Origin: Pedobacter sp. PLR
GTDB taxonomy: Bacteria > Bacteroidota > Bacteroidia > Sphingobacteriales > Sphingobacteriaceae
Assembly: GCF_026239675.1 (NCBI RefSeq)
Contig: NZ_JAPIVQ010000012.1
Coordinates: 88,995 to 152,994 of the forward strand
Direction: 5' to 3'
Length of the DNA: 64,000 bases
The first letter of the stretch is position 1, and the number at the start of each line of letters is the position of its first letter. Of this stretch, positions 29,077 to 38,438 are shown piece by piece. The position numbers and the translations under genes were made by a program. The notes under the pieces are model-generated. The model was given only the letters and a program-made list of their open reading frames with translations. It did not search any database and was not told where the DNA came from.

Positions 29077-30660
29077 ATGCTTAAAAATTACCGGCCGAAT
29101 TTTAAATTCATCATCAATAAACCAGTCTTTTATACCTCCATATTGTTGATTGTCTGTAGTCTGGCCCTGTGCCTGCTCTTTCAGGAATCACTGGATGCCT
29201 GGTTTAACAACACCAAGCTGTTAATCACAGCAAATCTGGGTTGGTTCTTAATCCTGACTGTCAACTTTATCCTTGGTTTTTGTCTGTATCTGGCCTTCGG
29301 GAAGTTCGGCAAAATCCGTTTGGGTGGAGATGATGCGGAGCCGGAATTCAGCAATATGTCCTGGTTTGCGATGTTATTCAGCGCAGGAATGGGGATAGGA
29401 ATTATGTTTTTCAGCATTGCTGAACCTGTCTCTCACTTTGCCCAGCCACCACGTCCGGCGGGTTCCGACCCCGAGCTGGCCATACAGGCGATGGAGTTTA
29501 CCGCCTTACACTGGGGCTTACATGCCTGGGCGATATATGCCGTAGTCGGATTAGCACTGGCCTTTTTCTCCTTCAACAAGAAACTTCCGCTCACCTTCCG
29601 TTCGCTATTCTATCCATTTTTAGGAGAGCGTATCCATGGTTGGTGGGGACATTCGATTGATATTCTTTCCGTAATCGCCACATTGTTTGGACTTTCCACC
29701 TCCCTCGGACTAGGCGTACAGCAAATGAACGCAGGTTTAAACTTCCTGTTTGGTTGGGGAATGTCCACCACCCTACAATCCTTTATCATCGTCATTGTGA
29801 CTTCCATAGCGACCATTTCAGTGGTTTCCGGTTTAGATAAAGGCGTTAAGCTATTGAGCCAGGGCAACATGATCATGGCTTTTGCCCTCATGCTGCTGGT
29901 ATTTGCATTTGGTCCCTCCATTTACCTGTTAAAAAGTTTCATTCAAAACACCGGATCCTACCTTGCCGATTTCATCGAAATAAGTACCTGGAACGACAGT
30001 TACCGGCAATCGGGCTGGCAAAACTCCTGGACAGTATTTTACTGGGCATGGTGGATTGCATGGTCGCCTTTTGTAGGCAGCTTTATCGCGCGGATCTCCA
30101 AAGGAAGAACCATCAAAGAATTTATCCTTGGCGTATTGATCGTCCCCGCCATCATCACCTTATTGTGGATGACCGTGTTTGGTGGCACCGCGCTTCATTT
30201 TATTCTTGAAGGAGACAATACCCTGGTCGATGCCGTGAATTCTGACATCTCTACCGCCCTGTTTGTCTTCCTGCAAAAGATCCCTTTTACACCGATCTTA
30301 TCCGGACTTGCAGTATTGCTTGTGGCATTTTTCTTTATCACCTCTTCTGATTCAGGGTCTTTAGTGATCGACAACATTACTTCAGGTAACGCGCCCTATA
30401 CTCCACCATTACAGCGTGTTTTCTGGGCATTCACCCAAGCCATCGTGGCCATTGTATTACTTTGGGGCGGCGGACTGGAAGCTTTACAAACTGCCGTGAT
30501 CATTGCCGGGCTCCCCTTTGCAGTCATCATTTTACTGATGTGCTACAGCCTGAAAAAAGGATTGCAGGAAGAGCTGAATAAAAACAAAAAGAAGCTGCGC
30601 TCTAAAGAAGAAAAGAGCTACAGAGATACCATTTCAGACCTGATGGCTGAGCAAAAGTAA
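29077..30660 (+). CDS. BCCT-family transporter (betaine/choline/carnitine type)
   Basis: 527 residues from MLKNYRPNFK; an in-frame ATG 20 codons upstream lies in weakly coding sequence. Twelve membrane segments. GMGIGIMFFSIAEPVSHFAQ (helix 3) is the glycine-rich BCCT signature, and FYWAWWIAWSPFVGSFIARI with SKGRTI is the conserved tryptophan-rich helix 8. It should import a quaternary ammonium compound such as glycine betaine with Na+ or H+, usually for osmoprotection. A Lys-rich cytoplasmic tail closes the protein. A Usp-type gene follows after 32 nt, so the two are probably co-transcribed. Confidence 0.93.
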   Translation: MLKNYRPNFKFIINKPVFYTSILLIVCSLALCLLFQESLDAWFNNTKLLITANLGWFLILTVNFILGFCLYLAFGKFGKIRLGGDDAEPEFSNMSWFAMLFSAGMGIGIMFFSIAEPVSHFAQPPRPAGSDPELAIQAMEFTALHWGLHAWAIYAVVGLALAFFSFNKKLPLTFRSLFYPFLGERIHGWWGHSIDILSVIATLFGLSTSLGLGVQQMNAGLNFLFGWGMSTTLQSFIIVIVTSIATISVVSGLDKGVKLLSQGNMIMAFALMLLVFAFGPSIYLLKSFIQNTGSYLADFIEISTWNDSYRQSGWQNSWTVFYWAWWIAWSPFVGSFIARISKGRTIKEFILGVLIVPAIITLLWMTVFGGTALHFILEGDNTLVDAVNSDISTALFVFLQKIPFTPILSGLAVLLVAFFFITSSDSGSLVIDNITSGNAPYTPPLQRVFWAFTQAIVAIVLLWGGGLEALQTAVIIAGLPFAVIILLMCYSLKKGLQEELNKNKKKLRSKEEKSYRDTISDLMAEQK

Positions 30661-30692
30661 TCACCCTAACGACGTACAACAACAACAACAAC

Positions 30693-31571
30693 ATGGCATC
30701 AACCCCTAAAATAAACGTGCTTGCAGGTCTTGATCTTTCTGAAATGGATCAGCCACTGATTCAATACCTGAAGCTACTCACAACATTACTACCCTTAAAC
30801 AAAGTGACTTTCTTTCATAACATCAAGCAATCGGAGCTTCCGGAATCCTTCAAAAGTCCGGAGCAACTAAATACCATTGCCAATACCATTAAGAAGAAGC
30901 TTGATGCCACAATTCCTGCCCTTCTCGGCGACCAGCTGCCTTACGATATTGAAGTCACCTTTGAGGATTATACGGAATTATCTTTCACTAAAACGGTTAA
31001 AAAGAAACAAATCAACTTTGCAGTGCTGGGCAACAAGCAAAACCTGGAAGGCAATGGCGGACTGGCGCATAAACTGATCCGGATGCTTCCTTTTGAAACC
31101 CTACTTGTTCCCGAAACCTATAATCCGGAACCTAAATTGATCATTGAAGCCATAGATTTCTCCAAATACACCCCTACGGTGATGCAATGGGGCAGCCTCC
31201 TTAAAAAACACCATCAACTGCCAGAATTGGCATTTCAGCCCATAAACATCTCTAAATTGTCCTGGAAGTTCTTCCCGGGGCTCTCTAATGCCGAGATCAG
31301 GAAAAACACACAGGAAGATCTTAAAATCAAATCGGAAAAGTGGACTAAACTATATCCTAATGCTACACCTTTAAAAGTCGTTCCGGCGGAAGATAAAAAT
31401 ATCGCCTCCGCATTGATGCACTATGTAAAAAAAGAAAAGGCTGATTTATTGATTATGGGCGTTCAAGGGGTAGCTTCAGTAACCACACTCTTTATGGGCA
31501 GTGTAGCAAATGAGGTCCTTAATATGGAAAGTAACGCCTGTATGCTGTTTGTAAAGCATAACATTGAATAA
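30693..31571 (+). CDS. Universal stress protein (two-domain UspA type)
   Basis: 292 residues. The C-terminal half carries the Usp signature GVQGVASVTTLFMGSVANEV, with the ATP-binding pattern G-x2-G-x9-G(S/T). The N-terminal half has the same alpha/beta order with a less conserved motif (LGNKQNLEGNGGLAHKLIRM). It lies 32 nt after the BCCT transporter gene, so it may modulate or respond to osmotic stress with it. A terminator immediately follows. Confidence 0.88.
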   Translation: MASTPKINVLAGLDLSEMDQPLIQYLKLLTTLLPLNKVTFFHNIKQSELPESFKSPEQLNTIANTIKKKLDATIPALLGDQLPYDIEVTFEDYTELSFTKTVKKKQINFAVLGNKQNLEGNGGLAHKLIRMLPFETLLVPETYNPEPKLIIEAIDFSKYTPTVMQWGSLLKKHHQLPELAFQPINISKLSWKFFPGLSNAEIRKNTQEDLKIKSEKWTKLYPNATPLKVVPAEDKNIASALMHYVKKEKADLLIMGVQGVASVTTLFMGSVANEVLNMESNACMLFVKHNIE

Positions 31572-31572
31572 A

Positions 31573-31603
31573 GGTGTCCAATTTTCATGGACACCCTGCT
31601 TTT
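31573..31603. terminator. Terminator between the Usp and monooxygenase-like genes
   Basis: An 8-bp perfect stem (GGTGTCCA / TGGACACC) with a 7-nt loop, then a T tract, sits between two convergent genes and starts one base after the Usp stop codon. Confidence 0.7.
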
Positions 31604-31910
31604 ATATTTTGGACTCATATTCAGGCGTCTCCGACGCATTATACATATTATGAAGCTGTAAAATGACGGGGTCATTTTTTGGCATCCCATTCTTTTCAAG
31701 AATAGGCATGAGCACCTGACCAAATTCCTTAAAAGCATCTGCGGATTCCCAAACATCCACAACCAACCAACTGCTGGCTGTAGGTGCTGCTGCGTGGTGC
31801 AACAACCCTTTTGGATGCGTATGACCTGCTGCCTTCAAATCTTTCCAAACCTGGTCGTACTGCTCCCCGGATACACCAGGCATATCGAAATAAACCATTA
31901 TCTTTTCCAT
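31602..31910 (-). CDS. Dimeric alpha/beta-barrel (antibiotic biosynthesis monooxygenase-like) protein
   Basis: 102 residues of the ferredoxin-like dimeric barrel type: EKIMVYFDMPGVSGEQYDQV, then WLVVDVWESADAFKEFGQVL. Related proteins act as small cofactor-free monooxygenases or as ligand-binding proteins. A PCD-type gene lies 46 nt upstream on the same strand, so they may share a transcript. No substrate can be named. Confidence 0.8.
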   Translation of the reverse strand: MEKIMVYFDMPGVSGEQYDQVWKDLKAAGHTHPKGLLHHAAAPTASSWLVVDVWESADAFKEFGQVLMPILEKNGMPKNDPVILQLHNMYNASETPEYESKI

Positions 31911-31956
31911 TTTTTCAAGGTTTAAAAGGGTATAACAATTCGGGAATTGTTAAGTT

Positions 31957-32229
31957 TCAAATGGCATCTACTAATAAAAGCTCATTGATCTCCCTGGCCA
32001 GGTTTCTGTCTTTTTCAGTGACAATATCTCCGGCATCATGAGTGCTGAGCCAGATTTCCACCTTATTCCATTCATTGGTCCACCGGGGGTGATGGTTGTT
32101 CTTCTCAGCCAGAAATGCCACCCGAACCATAAATGCAAATGCTTCCTGAAAATCTTTAAAGATCAAAACCTTATATAGTTTTTTATCAATTTCTTCCCAT
32201 TGTTTCTGAATTACATTATCCATTGTCAT
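31957..32229 (-). CDS. phhB: Pterin-4a-carbinolamine dehydratase
   Basis: 90 residues, the normal length. The catalytic motif is NNHHPRWTNEWNKVEIWLST, with the paired histidines and the downstream THD. It dehydrates 4a-hydroxytetrahydrobiopterin so that the cofactor of aromatic amino acid hydroxylases can be recycled. No phenylalanine hydroxylase gene is in the window. Start is the first of two nearby ATGs. Confidence 0.93.
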   Translation of the reverse strand: MTMDNVIQKQWEEIDKKLYKVLIFKDFQEAFAFMVRVAFLAEKNNHHPRWTNEWNKVEIWLSTHDAGDIVTEKDRNLAREINELLLVDAI

Positions 32230-32339
32230 ACCTCTTGATTAGCTACTTCATTGTAACTACGTAATAAAAAAACAGCTGGACCTGGCTAACTGTTTTCGAT
32301 TTTCAGGATAAGGCAGAAAAAACTGATATAAAACGGAAC

Positions 32340-33090
32340 AGGCTTATTTATCGGCTCATTTTTACTCCATTTATTCTCATAGTGAAGCCGGAAGCCCTGG
32401 CTGCCGGAATCCCCTGCCCGCTGCAATGGCCGCTACGAGCCTCCAGCTCAACGTATCCACCCAAACCAACCGGGTAGCACTGAACAGAAAGATCTAAGCT
32501 TGAGGAAGCGTATTTAGCCTTATCCTGTCAACTCAAACTGTCGGGTAGCCAGGGTTGGATCATCCCCGAAAAACTCTGCTCCATCTACCAGCACCCGGTA
32601 ATAGTCTGCCTCTGCGCGCTGATTTTTCCACCCTTGCCTACTGAAATTCCAGGGAGCTGTTTCAACAGATTTTCGCCCTGATCATTGGGAGTTGATTTGA
32701 ATGCCCCGACCTGATATTCTGTCGTATTGCCCTTAATCCGGATAGGATGAAACTGCGTTTCTCCAGGAGGGTGATTCTACCGAAATCAAAGACCGGATTT
32801 CCCGAACTCAAATCAAATTCCGCAGTATAATCCGCATAGCCTATACCGGTTAAGGAAAGGGAAAACCTTCCGGCTGTAAGGCCCTTTACCTCAAGGCGAC
32901 CACCAGTTGGTACAGCTCCCTTCTTTTGGACTAAATCCTGTTTTCTTATAACGAAATCATCATTTAAAATCAGGTAGTTATCACTACCATTCAACACCAT
33001 CACTTTAACTGAATATTGAGAAAATCCGGGCATAAAAATCCCAGCTGACAATAGAATTGTCAGTGGGCGTTTACCGGTTTTTAGATTCAT
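32340..33090 (-). pseudogene. Broken TonB-dependent outer membrane receptor linked to a LytTR regulator
   Basis: The first 142 codons (ATG at 33090, stop at 32662) encode a signal peptide and a carboxypeptidase-regulatory-like domain (VLNGSDNYLI, GLTAGRFSLSLTGIGY). The match to the receptor family then continues in another frame: IRIKGNTTEYQVGAFKS and ENLLKQLPGISVGKGGKISA at about 32746-32590, which is the plug domain, closed by a stop at 32585. A third frame carries VLVDGAEFFGDDPTLATR at about 32597-32540. Near 32355-32395 a barrel-like piece, LHYENKWSKNEP, is also present. Most of the beta-barrel is gone. At least two frameshifts and a large deletion have inactivated the gene. Its ATG lies inside the end of the LytTR gene upstream. 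Confidence 0.8.
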
Positions 33091-33826
33091 CAAAAACCAT
33101 TTTTTCCAGGGCCGACCTGTACATGGAACCAACAGGAATTTGCTTCCCTTCTATCCATACATTTCGCTTATCCAGCTTTCCAATTCTCGGACTGGAAACC
33201 AGGAAAGAGCGGTGTACCCGAATAAACCCGGGAGCGGACAACAAGCCCTCCGCCTCTACCATGGTGAGGCGCGACCGGACCACTCCGCTGCTTAAAACAA
33301 ACTGTACATAATTGCCAATACTTTCCGCGTACAGCAACTCTGAGCGTTCAATCTTAATCAGCTCATATCCGCTTTTAATGAAAATTGAATTGGCGGCTTT
33401 TTCTCCCGGAACAGCAGACACTCCTCCCTGACTTTGATTGCGAAGCTGGTGGTGTTCGAAAGCCTTGTTACATGCTTTCAAAAACCGCGGAAAGGAGAAT
33501 GGTTTCAAGAGATAGTCTATCGCGTCCAGCTCAAAACTTTGCACGGCATGCTCCGAATAGGCGGTGGTGAAGATCACCATCGGTGGGTTTGGGAGCGACT
33601 TCAGGAAATCAATCCCCGACAACCCCGGCATCTTAATGTCCAGAAAAATCAGGTCTACCTGCTCCTGTTGTAAATACATTAGCGCCTCTTTACTGCGCGT
33701 AAAACACTCCGAAAGCCGGATACATGGGACTTCCGAAGAAAGATTCCGGATCACTTCCAACGCAATAGGCTCATCATCGATCGCGATCGCCTTTAAAATA
33801 TTCATAGGGTCTTTCATTGGGATCAT
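33071..33826 (-). CDS. LytTR-family response regulator
   Basis: 251 residues. The receiver domain (about 10-130) has acidic residues AIDDE, the phosphorylated Asp63 in FLDIKMPG, and the conserved KPF near 108. The C-terminal LytTR DNA-binding domain (about 145-245) shows FIRVHRSFLVS and GKQIPVGSMYR. The ATG overlaps the stop codon of the sensor kinase gene (ATGA), so the pair is translationally coupled. Its likely target, the receptor gene downstream, is a pseudogene. Confidence 0.94.
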   Translation of the reverse strand: MIPMKDPMNILKAIAIDDEPIALEVIRNLSSEVPCIRLSECFTRSKEALMYLQQEQVDLIFLDIKMPGLSGIDFLKSLPNPPMVIFTTAYSEHAVQSFELDAIDYLLKPFSFPRFLKACNKAFEHHQLRNQSQGGVSAVPGEKAANSIFIKSGYELIKIERSELLYAESIGNYVQFVLSSGVVRSRLTMVEAEGLLSAPGFIRVHRSFLVSSPRIGKLDKRNVWIEGKQIPVGSMYRSALEKMVFDESKNR

Positions 33827-35319
33827 AGCAACCGGATGTTTAATTCAGCAATAAATTCATTATCAACCTGACCACAGTTCAATTGATACTTTCCTTCATA
33901 AAAAAGCATCAGCCTTTCTCTAACGTTATTCAAACCTATTCCAGACGACTTTCTTTCCGGATCGACATAAACAGCTTTAGAAACGCTGTTTCGCACCTTA
34001 AAATGGATGCTATCTGCCGTACAGGACAAGTCAACTATGATCCATGACTTTTCATCCGCGTCAATCCCATGTTTAAACGCATTTTCTACAAAAGGAATCA
34101 GTAACATCGGCACAATCAAATGATCACATTCTGCAACATCCAGGTTTGCTTCCAGCCTGATCTGATCAGAAGGCAGGATCCGTAGTTTTTGCAAAGCGAT
34201 ATAGTTTTGCAGGTAAGCAACCTCATCCTTCATCGGAATAAAATCCTGGTGGTTGTCTTCCAACATGAAGCGCATCATATCTCCCAGCTTCTGGATGCCA
34301 TCGGCTGTTCTTTTGGAACCGTCAATCAATGCCGTCCCGTATAAAGTGTTCAGCGCGTTAAATAAGAAATGCGGATTAATCTGGGCACGTAAAAACTGTA
34401 AGTCTGCTTTGGAACGTGTCAACTCCATCGCGGCCTTGCTCCATTCGAGTAACTCATCTTTCTTCCGCTGGTAAACCAGCCAGGTACAAGGTACGGTAAC
34501 CAGCAGCTGAAAAGCCCAGTTCCCCAACAGGAACATCGGGATCAGACTGGTATGGACCAAAAAGATCACCATAGGAATCGTGCAAACGAAAGTAGAAAAA
34601 AGCAGTCTACCGACAAAGCCCCTACTCAGCTCATTATTTTTTAAATACCTGGGAAACAACCAGTAAACATTCGACACATAAACAAACAATACCCCATTCG
34701 CCAGCACAAAATACCATAAATAGAACAACTCATATTCTATCAGATTGAAAGTGGACACAAGGATAGGGATGAGCAAATAGATCACCAACAGGCCTGAAAT
34801 TTCATTTGCCATCAAGGTATAATACCTGGTTTTCGGACCTGAGTTTTCAATTCTACAACTCAGATAAGTTCTTAGAACAGCATAAGTACCATACAAACTC
34901 AGGAGCTGCAAACCCCGCCCCCAACCCATCCAAATGGAACTCAAAGGCTCATCATTATAGCCAAACATAGAAAAAAGTCCATATCCGCTATAGTTAGACT
35001 CCGCTGGCCGTGCGAAATAAGTAGCCACATTTACACCCAGAGCGAGTAGCAAACCCAGGGCTAAAAACTGAAAAAGCAGCAAAAGATAGTCAACATACCC
35101 TTTCTCTTTAACTTTCAGAAAGCGGGGAATACTGAATAAATTAATCCATAAATACACCAGCAAAAAGAGCAGGATCACCCCAATCCTTGGCAACAAAGTA
35201 GCCATTACAGGCGCCTGCATGCCCTCCATAATTCCTGCAGACAGGAACACATTAAGGATCGATATGGCGGACAACAGGACAACAAAGAGAATTTCGTGGT
35301 TCAGAAGTTTATTTTTCAT
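33823..35319 (-). CDS. LytS-type sensor histidine kinase
   Basis: 498 residues from MKNKLLNHEILFVVLL; an ATG 18 codons upstream lacks family resemblance. About eight membrane segments span the first ~290 residues. The His_kinase domain has the phospho-acceptor in NPHFLFNALNTLYG, and the ATPase domain has MLLIPFVENAFKHGI and SGIGLNNVRERL. It should sense an unknown envelope or intracellular cue and phosphorylate the LytTR regulator encoded in a 4-nt overlap downstream. The kinase and regulator look intact although the adjacent receptor gene is dead. Confidence 0.93.
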   Translation of the reverse strand: MKNKLLNHEILFVVLLSAISILNVFLSAGIMEGMQAPVMATLLPRIGVILLFLLVYLWINLFSIPRFLKVKEKGYVDYLLLLFQFLALGLLLALGVNVATYFARPAESNYSGYGLFSMFGYNDEPLSSIWMGWGRGLQLLSLYGTYAVLRTYLSCRIENSGPKTRYYTLMANEISGLLVIYLLIPILVSTFNLIEYELFYLWYFVLANGVLFVYVSNVYWLFPRYLKNNELSRGFVGRLLFSTFVCTIPMVIFLVHTSLIPMFLLGNWAFQLLVTVPCTWLVYQRKKDELLEWSKAAMELTRSKADLQFLRAQINPHFLFNALNTLYGTALIDGSKRTADGIQKLGDMMRFMLEDNHQDFIPMKDEVAYLQNYIALQKLRILPSDQIRLEANLDVAECDHLIVPMLLIPFVENAFKHGIDADEKSWIIVDLSCTADSIHFKVRNSVSKAVYVDPERKSSGIGLNNVRERLMLFYEGKYQLNCGQVDNEFIAELNIRLL

Positions 35320-35462
35320 AGGTTCAGGATCCCTGATAAGTTCAGCATTTTCGTAGGTCAGGATCTGATACAAGGATACGAACCGGAGCTAATTGCCTAC
35401 AAAATATGGGATCGAAAGCTTATATCTGGTACAAAAAGCTAAAATATGGTTTAAAACACCAT

Positions 35463-35506
35463 AAAAAAGGCCGGACAAATTCCTTTTTAAGGAAACCTGT
35501 CCAGCC
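35463..35506 (-). terminator. Rho-independent terminator of gdhA
   Basis: On the minus strand GGCTGGACA pairs with TGTCCGGCC (one G-T pair), with an inner TTCCTT/AAGGAA stem, followed by a run of six T. It starts 66 nt after the gdhA stop codon. Confidence 0.85.
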
Positions 35507-35572
35507 GTTATACACATCACTGGATTAAATTAATCCTGATCTGCGGTTTGTTTTTAAAGAATACCTTTTATT

Positions 35573-36913
35573 TTAAACTACGCCCTGAGCGATCATGGCA
35601 TCAGCCACCTTCACAAAGCCGGCTATATTTGCACCTTTTCCATAATTGATATAGCCATCTTCTTCCTGACCATACTTCATACAGGTTTTATGAATCTGTG
35701 AGATAATCACTTTCAATTTACCATCAATTTCTTCACGATCCCAGGAGAAACGTTGCGAGTTCTGAGACATTTCCAGACCGGAAACAGCTACACCACCTGC
35801 GTTTGCCGCTTTACCTGGCGCGTATAAGATCTTAGCGCGTTCGAAAATGTGAATGGCCTGAGGGGTAGTCGGCATATTGGCGCCTTCTGCCACACAAATA
35901 CAACCATTGCTCACCAATAATTTTGCATCGTTTTCATCCAGTTCATTCTGAGTCGCATTAGGGAAAGCAACATCACATTTAATCTTCCATGGCTTTTCAT
36001 TCGGGAAAAACTGGCAATTAAACGCATCTGCATATTCCTTAATTCTTCCTCTACGCACATTTTTCAGCTCCATAATGAACTTCAGTTTCTCCGTATCAAT
36101 CCCTTGCGGATCATATACAAAACCCTCAGAATCAGACATCGTTAGGACCTTCGCGCCTACTTCAATGCATTTTTCTACTGTAAATTGCGCAACATTTCCA
36201 GAACCTGAAATCACCACATTTTTTCCTTTCAGGGAATCATTGCTGACTGCCAGCATTTCTTCCACGAAGTAAACCACACCATAACCGGTGGCTTCCTGGC
36301 GGATTAAACTGCCACCCCATTCAAAGCCTTTACCGGTTAAAACCCCTGTAAATTCGCCTTTAATGCGTTTATATTGACCAAATAGATAACCGATTTCTCT
36401 GGCACCCACACCGATATCACCGGCAGGCACATCAATATCAGCACCCACATGGCGGTATAATTCCGTCATGAAACTCTGGCAAAACTTCATTACTTCCGCG
36501 TCAGACTTCCCTTTAGGGTCGAAATCTGCGCCACCTTTACCACCGCCCATAGGCAGGCCGGTTAAACTATTCTTGAATACCTGTTCAAAGGCAAGGAATT
36601 TAAGTACGCTTAACGTTACCGAAGGATGGAAACGTAAACCACCTTTATAAGGGCCGATTGCACTGTTCATTTGTACTCTGAATCCGCGGTTTACTTCCAC
36701 TTCTCCTTTGTCATTTAACCAGGGCACCCTAAAAATTATCACACGTTCAGGTTCAACAATCCGTTCCAAAACCTTATTCACCTTATATTTCAGGTTTTCT
36801 TCCGTAAAAGGGATAATGGATTCTGCTACTTCATATACTGCTTGTAAAAATTCTGGTTCATGCGTATTGCGGGACGCTACTTTACTCATGAATTCATTGA
36901 TCGTTTGGTTCAT
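35573..36913 (-). CDS. gdhA: NADP-type glutamate dehydrogenase
   Basis: 446 residues, the usual length of hexameric bacterial GdhA. Substrate-binding blocks are GPYKGGLRFHPSV (from 88) and LPMGGGKGGADFDPKG with the catalytic Lys126. The coenzyme domain carries the fingerprint ISGSGNVAQ. It forms glutamate from 2-oxoglutarate and ammonium and is a main entry point of nitrogen. A 290-nt gap upstream is AT-rich; I see a TATTTTTG -7-like box on the minus strand (37073-37080) but no matching -33 element. A strong terminator follows. Confidence 0.96.
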   Translation of the reverse strand: MNQTINEFMSKVASRNTHEPEFLQAVYEVAESIIPFTEENLKYKVNKVLERIVEPERVIIFRVPWLNDKGEVEVNRGFRVQMNSAIGPYKGGLRFHPSVTLSVLKFLAFEQVFKNSLTGLPMGGGKGGADFDPKGKSDAEVMKFCQSFMTELYRHVGADIDVPAGDIGVGAREIGYLFGQYKRIKGEFTGVLTGKGFEWGGSLIRQEATGYGVVYFVEEMLAVSNDSLKGKNVVISGSGNVAQFTVEKCIEVGAKVLTMSDSEGFVYDPQGIDTEKLKFIMELKNVRRGRIKEYADAFNCQFFPNEKPWKIKCDVAFPNATQNELDENDAKLLVSNGCICVAEGANMPTTPQAIHIFERAKILYAPGKAANAGGVAVSGLEMSQNSQRFSWDREEIDGKLKVIISQIHKTCMKYGQEEDGYINYGKGANIAGFVKVADAMIAQGVV

Positions 36914-37203
36914 TTGTGTGTGTTAGGTTTAAAAATTGGCAAAAAAAGGTCATTGCATTTAAAACGCGGACCTTTGGTCTTGGAGTTAATCAGGCTTTCT
37001 CAGGAAAAGAGTTAGTATTTGAATTATCAGGATATGAAATGCGCTGTAATCTGTTTCATTTAGCTCCGAAAACAAAAATAGCCTAATTTTCGAAAAATAA
37101 AACTAAATAATCAAATTAACGCCCGACATATCCCCCTAAAGCTTAAAATATCCAGGCAATTCTGTAGAGAAAACCAAAAATCAAGACATTTTCTGACCAA
37201 TAA

Positions 37204-38280
37204 TTAAGCTCTAAACAACATTAACGGAACATGAGAACGGCTAGCCAGCTGATTAGTGACCCGCTGGTGGAAAATTCCCTCAAAGAAACCATATACCCCG
37301 GGGATAGTAATCACCAATTGTGCCCCTTTCCGGTCTGCGAACGCAATTATCCCCTCTGCAACATCATCATTTTCTACAAAGTGATATTCAGGTTTCTGAT
37401 CGTCCCATAACTCATGTAAACCTGACAACTGTATCATTTCATCAGGATCAAAATCCCCGACCCGACGGTCAACATTTAAGATCAACAAGGAGGCACCCAA
37501 TGCTTTAACAAAGGTTTTGATGGCCAGAAGTGGGGTTAACTCCACCACATTTTTCAAATCACAGGCAAAAACCACTTTTTCTATTTTTTGGTAAGTGGCT
37601 CCGGAAGGCACTGCCAATAAAGGGGCAGGACAACTTTTCGCCAAATCCAGTGTATTGCTTCCAATAAGAATCTGTTCCAGCGTACTCTTTCCGGTCATAC
37701 CCACCACCACCAGCCCCGTCCGGAGCTGCTCCACCAGCATCGTTACTGCCGGAATCAGCGTCCGGTCATCATTTCTGGTTGCAATCTTTGTTTCCGGCAA
37801 GACCAGCTGTTCCAGTGATTCTTTTAATCTCGTAATTTTCTCCAGACTTCCTGCTGACGATTCCGTAAACCCGGGTCCTACCGGAGCAAAACCGGTTGTT
37901 GACGGCATTAAAATAGACTCAAAGGAATGGTATAGCACCAGTTTTCTGGTTTTTAAATCCCGGCTCAATAACGCGGCGTACCTCGCGGCATTCGCGGCAG
38001 CCTCAGAAAAATCTGTGAGGACTAAAATACGCTTCGCACTATAAAATTCAATCAGCCATTCGTCTATTGCCCCTTCAAGTTCTTGAAAATCTTTGTCGGA
38101 CAATGTTCTTTTTCCACGTTCTAAAACCAGCCATTCTCCTTTTAAAGACCGACGGAGTATGATTGGATCATCTTCATTGGTCACCATTTCCACCTTAAAC
38201 ATGCGACAATGGCTGGTTGCGGTCACAATGCCGCTTAACTCCAGACTCCCGACATTAAATTCAACAAAAAATGTTTCCAT
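37204..38280 (-). CDS. Universal stress protein with extra N-terminal domain
   Basis: 358 residues. The first ~80 form a short beta-rich domain (FFVEFNVGSLELSGIVTATS, then LKGEWLVLERGKRTLSDKDF) that I do not recognise as a named family. Two Usp domains follow. The first (about 82-225) starts KRILVLTDFSEAAANAARYA and ends in VVVGMTGKSTLEQILIGSNT, a good ATP-binding signature. The second (about 230-358) is degenerate and lacks the glycine motif. It may be a stress-responsive nucleotide sensor. It stands between gdhA and the fatty acid hydroxylase gene with no clear operon partner. Confidence 0.85.
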   Translation of the reverse strand: METFFVEFNVGSLELSGIVTATSHCRMFKVEMVTNEDDPIILRRSLKGEWLVLERGKRTLSDKDFQELEGAIDEWLIEFYSAKRILVLTDFSEAAANAARYAALLSRDLKTRKLVLYHSFESILMPSTTGFAPVGPGFTESSAGSLEKITRLKESLEQLVLPETKIATRNDDRTLIPAVTMLVEQLRTGLVVVGMTGKSTLEQILIGSNTLDLAKSCPAPLLAVPSGATYQKIEKVVFACDLKNVVELTPLLAIKTFVKALGASLLILNVDRRVGDFDPDEMIQLSGLHELWDDQKPEYHFVENDDVAEGIIAFADRKGAQLVITIPGVYGFFEGIFHQRVTNQLASRSHVPLMLFRA

Positions 38281-38438
38281 GTCATTTCTCCTTTTTAAAA
38301 ATTCCTTTTTATAACGGTTCCAGGTTCCGGTGCTTATCGCTTTCCGGCTATTGGAGTTTTACCCTTATCCTCATTTCAGACACCTGTGATCAGCTCTGAT
38401 TCAGCGCCCGGTCATCAATTCCGTTCTGTATAATCCCA

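Noticed and set aside
32662..33090. Intact 142-residue exported protein
   Set aside because: The receptor-family match continues past its stop in two other frames, so it is the front of a pseudogene, not a complete small gene.
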